From assembly GCA_964565715.1 (NCBI GenBank), contig CAZMGG010000180.1, positions 1-9,834 on the forward strand: a stretch of DNA of 9,834 nucleotides, read 5' to 3'. A model generated the notes under the pieces. The model did no database searches. It worked only from the letters and a program-made list of their open reading frames with translations, and was not told where the DNA came from. Within the stretch, counting starts at the first letter, position 1, and the number at the start of each line of letters is the position of its first letter. Shown here piece after piece: positions 6,636-9,834 of the stretch. The translations under genes were made by a program, and so were the position numbers. This stretch comes from CAZMGG01 sp964565715 (lineage in GTDB: Bacteria; Planctomycetota; UBA1135; UBA2386).

Positions 6636-7706
6636 CTAGCGATCGCGGATCGGACCGGTCGGCACCGCCGGCACGTAGCGCCGCTCGACCTCGGGGAGCA
6701 TGGTGAGCACCAGGTCGGCGACCAGCCGCAGGCTGTCCGGCGAGAGCTTGTCGAGGGTGTCGCTGGGCTTGTGCCAGTCGGGGTTGTCGTGGAGGTCGAT
6801 GATGTCCACCGCCGGGATGCCGACGTCGAGGAAGGGCAGGTGGTCGTCGTTCACCGGCCACTGGTTGCGGAACACGCGGGCCTGGTGGCCGCAGGCCACC
6901 GCCGCCGACCACAGGATCTCGCGCAGCTCCGGCGTCGACTTGGTCTCCTCGTCGATCTGGAGGTCCTTCCTGCCCACCATGTCCAGCAGGATCAGGGCGG
7001 CGATGCGGCTCTCCTCGCCGAGCAGCAGCCGGTCGCGATGCTGGCGCACGAAGCGGCGGCTGCCGTAGAGCGCCCGCACCGCGTCGTTCCACTCCCAGTC
7101 GAGGCTCTCCTCGCCGTCCAGGAACACGAACTGCAGCGTCGCCCGGCGCTTGCCGTCCTTGAGGTGGCCGAGCAGCGCCAGCAGCAGCCCGACTCCCGAG
7201 CCGCTGTCGTTGGCGCCGACGAAGTGGAAGTTGCGGGCGGGGTCCCGGTGGCCGTGCGTGCGCTTGGTGTCGTGGTGGCAGGCCAGCACGATCCGTTCGG
7301 GCTGGGTGCCCGGCAGGGTGACCGAGATGTTCTCGAAGGTGACCTGGTCGCGCTCGTCGGTCCAGCGGTCGCGCACCGGCTCGAGGCCGAGCCTGCGGAT
7401 CTCGGTGGCGATGTAGTGCAGGCCCTTGCGCCAGCCCTCGGAGCCGACGTCGCGGGCGCCGAAGTCGACGATCCGGGCGATGTGGTCGTAGGCGGTCTGG
7501 CCCAGTTCGACGGGCGCCCGGACCGGCGCCAGTGGGATCGCCGGCCGGCTGCTGGTGCCCTGGCCGCCCTCGCCGCGTTGGCCGCCCTGACCCGGTGCGG
7601 CCCGGCCCTGGCCGAGGCCCGTGCTCCAGCAGCCGACCACCAGGGCCAGGAGCCCGATCACGGCGATGCCGACGCGCTGGGTGGCTGGGTGCACCGGTGC
7701 GCTCAC
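6636..7706 (-). CDS. M28-family lipoprotein, glutaminyl cyclase-like metallopeptidase (second of tandem pair)
   Basis: This 356-residue protein begins at a GTG (7706-7704) that overlaps the TGA of the preceding gene by 4 bp (GTGA), so the two are translationally coupled. Residues 11-26 form a lipoprotein signal ending in VVGC (Cys26). A Gly/Gln-rich tether (31-51) follows. The M28 metal and catalytic residues are all present: His144/Asp146 in ACHHDTK, Asp167 in GANDSGSG, Glu199-Glu200 in FLDGEES, Asp242 in LLDMVG, and His289 in NDDHLPF. The stretches DGEESLDWEWND and ALYGSRRF, and WHKPSDTLD near the end, resemble zinc glutaminyl cyclases, which have DGEEAF..W, SLYGSRHLA and WHTMDDN. Plausible reactions are cyclising N-terminal Gln to pyroglutamate, or aminopeptidase cleavage at the cell surface. 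Choosing between them is not possible by eye. The frame extends upstream to 8453, but that part overlaps the other M28 gene and is not real. Confidence 0.88.
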   Translation of the reverse strand: MSAPVHPATQRVGIAVIGLLALVVGCWSTGLGQGRAAPGQGGQRGEGGQGTSSRPAIPLAPVRAPVELGQTAYDHIARIVDFGARDVGSEGWRKGLHYIATEIRRLGLEPVRDRWTDERDQVTFENISVTLPGTQPERIVLACHHDTKRTHGHRDPARNFHFVGANDSGSGVGLLLALLGHLKDGKRRATLQFVFLDGEESLDWEWNDAVRALYGSRRFVRQHRDRLLLGEESRIAALILLDMVGRKDLQIDEETKSTPELREILWSAAVACGHQARVFRNQWPVNDDHLPFLDVGIPAVDIIDLHDNPDWHKPSDTLDKLSPDSLRLVADLVLTMLPEVERRYVPAVPTGPIRDR

Positions 7707-8731
7707 TTCCGGCAGAACTCCTGCAGGTCGTCCCAGGCCGCCAGCACCAGGTTGCCGGCGAACGCCAGGGCTTCCGGCGAGGCCTGCGCCAGGTTGTCGT
7801 CGGCGGTGTGCCACCACTTGGCGTAGTCGTCGTCCCGCGGATGCTTGCGGTTCGGGTCGAAGTTGCGGCGCATGTGGAACGGGATGCGGAACTCGAAGTC
7901 GATCAGCAGCACCGACGGGATGCCGAAGCTGATGAACGACTCGTGGTCGTCGGTGATGCCCGAGGTGAACTCGTAGACGCGCTCGGGCTGGCCGGTCTTC
8001 GGCGCCGCCTTGGCGAACAGGTCCTGCAGGCCCTTGTGCGACTTCAGGTCCCGGTCGATCTTGAAGTCCTTGCTGCCGATCAGGTCGAGCAGCACGAACG
8101 CCTTCAGGCGCTGGCGCAGGCCGTCCGGGAACAGGGTCTTGTCGGCGGCCATGGTCTTGACGAAGTGCTTGCTCCCCAGCAGCGCCCGGTCGTTGTTCCA
8201 CTCCCACTCGACCGACTCCTCGCCGTCGATCCAGTAGAGCCAGACGTTGACCTTGGGCTTGTAGGCCGGGTCGGTGGTCAGGATCCGGGCCAGCTCCAGC
8301 AGCACCGCCGGGCCGCCGCCGCCGTCGATGGCGCCGACGAACGGGAAGTTGTGGGTGTCCTGGTCGTGGCCGTGGGCCAGCTTGGTGTCGTAGTGCGAGC
8401 CGATGCAGAGGATCGGGCCGCGCTGCGGATCCTCGCCGTCGATCTGCACCCACAGGTTGCGCAGCAGCAGCTTCTCCTGCGGATGCGTGAACTCCTGCAG
8501 CTGCGGCTGCAGGCCGAGCTTCCGCAACTCGGCGCTGATGTACTCGGCGGTCCTGCCCAGCGCCGCCGAGCCCGCCGGCCGCGGACCGAACGCCACCAGC
8601 TTCTCCAGGTGGGCCCAGGCGGCCTTGCCGTCCATCGGCCCGGTCGTCGAGCCGCCGCAGGCGGCGAGCAGGACCAGGGCGGCGACGACGAGCGCGGAGC
8701 CGGAGTGCGAAGGACGGAGCGTGCGCGGCAT
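7703..8731 (-). CDS. M28-family lipoprotein, glutaminyl-peptide cyclotransferase-like (first of tandem pair)
   Basis: The 342-residue protein starts with a lipoprotein signal (about 12-25) ending in LLAAC, Cys25. It carries His113/Asp115 in GSHYDTK, Asp136 in GAIDGGGG, Glu171-Glu172 in WIDGEES, Asp216 in LLDLIG, Asp261-Asp262-His263 in TDDHESF, and His308 in WWHTADDN. In animal zinc glutaminyl cyclases one zinc is held by Asp, Glu and His in GATD, DGEE and WHTMDDN; all three places match here. The match is closer than for its downstream paralogue. The expected role is cyclisation of N-terminal Gln (or Glu) of exported peptides or proteins, on the periplasmic or outer face. A plain aminopeptidase remains possible. 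It is the first gene of the minus-strand set; its ATG lacks a clear ribosome site and it diverges from prkA. Confidence 0.88.
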   Translation of the reverse strand: MPRTLRPSHSGSALVVAALVLLAACGGSTTGPMDGKAAWAHLEKLVAFGPRPAGSAALGRTAEYISAELRKLGLQPQLQEFTHPQEKLLLRNLWVQIDGEDPQRGPILCIGSHYDTKLAHGHDQDTHNFPFVGAIDGGGGPAVLLELARILTTDPAYKPKVNVWLYWIDGEESVEWEWNNDRALLGSKHFVKTMAADKTLFPDGLRQRLKAFVLLDLIGSKDFKIDRDLKSHKGLQDLFAKAAPKTGQPERVYEFTSGITDDHESFISFGIPSVLLIDFEFRIPFHMRRNFDPNRKHPRDDDYAKWWHTADDNLAQASPEALAFAGNLVLAAWDDLQEFCRK

Positions 8732-8885
8732 CGGGCAGAGGCTACCGTGCTCGCCGGTGCGCGGGCAGCGAAACCTGACGGTCCGACCGGATCGAAGGGC
8801 TCATGGCCTCGCGCGGAACTGTCGATAGGATGGGCGGGTCCGGTGGCCGCGTCGCAGGCGGCCGCGTTGTCGATTGGAATCCCAC
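8732..8885. promoter_or_regulatory. Divergent intergenic region between the M28 operon and prkA
   Basis: The 154 bp hold the prkA promoter and that of the M28 operon. TCGCGCGGAAC (8809-8819) matches, base for base, a word in front of the haem lipoprotein. GGAAC is followed after 17 bp by GGTC (8837-8840), a spacing like ECF promoters. TGTCGATAGGA (8820-8830) and TGTCGATTGGA (8868-8878) form a near-identical direct repeat 48 bp apart. A TAGGAT hexamer (8826-8831) could be a sigma-70 -10. None is proven. Confidence 0.4.

Positions 8886-9834
<949 letters not shown>

Noticed and set aside
5889..7826. A 645-codon plus-strand open frame opposite the hydrolase and M28 genes
   Set aside because: The residues are low-complexity (Gly/Arg/Ala/Val/Gln) and show no motif; the minus strand encodes two enzymes with complete catalytic sets.
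7707..8453. Upstream extension of the downstream M28 frame to 8453
   Set aside because: It overlaps the other M28 gene out of frame and reads as random sequence. The GTG at 7706, with a 4-bp overlap and a lipoprotein signal, explains the start.

Overview
The window is a very GC-rich (about 70% or more by eye), densely coded bacterial chromosome segment with nine protein genes, two of them cut by the window edges. There are no RNA genes, CRISPR arrays, insertion sequences or phage genes. Lipoprotein signals, an ECF sigma factor with a membrane anti-sigma partner, and a PrkA of the 'HWEGTF / GPVGSSKS' type recall Planctomycetota or Myxococcota. I lean towards Planctomycetota with low confidence, because nothing here is a firm taxonomic marker.

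Layout, left to right. (1) Minus strand, cut at the left edge: a c-type haem DUF1111 (di-haem oxidoreductase family) lipoprotein. (2) Divergent from it, a plus-strand relative of threonine dehydratase / serine racemase (PLP fold type II) whose Schiff-base lysine is replaced by Trp. (3) Convergent with that, 11 bp away, a minus-strand GmhB-like HAD protein whose nucleophilic Asp is Glu and whose motif IV Asp is His. (4-5) Divergent from the HAD gene, a plus-strand pair: an ECF sigma factor and, 1 bp downstream, an 868-residue membrane anti-sigma factor. The latter carries a zinc-finger (HxxxCxxC), one transmembrane helix, a FecR-like domain, and a long outer part with carboxypeptidase-regulatory-like beta modules. 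(6-8) A minus-strand operon, transcribed right to left: two adjacent, 4-bp overlapping M28 lipoproteins that resemble zinc-dependent glutaminyl cyclases, then an alpha/beta hydrolase. (9) Divergent from this, on the plus strand and cut at the right edge: PrkA, an AAA+ serine protein kinase.

How they may work together. The sigma/anti-sigma pair is a self-contained surface-signalling unit. The M28 pair and the hydrolase look like one transcription unit handling peptides outside the cytoplasm and a small ester or amide substrate inside. The most unusual part is the stretch 1100-2418, where two unrelated enzyme folds, lying tail to tail, have both lost their catalytic residues while keeping intact reading frames. 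Two divergent promoter regions (in front of the haem lipoprotein and of prkA) share an 11-bp word ending in GGAAC, which is a typical -35 word for ECF sigma factors. This is suggestive only.
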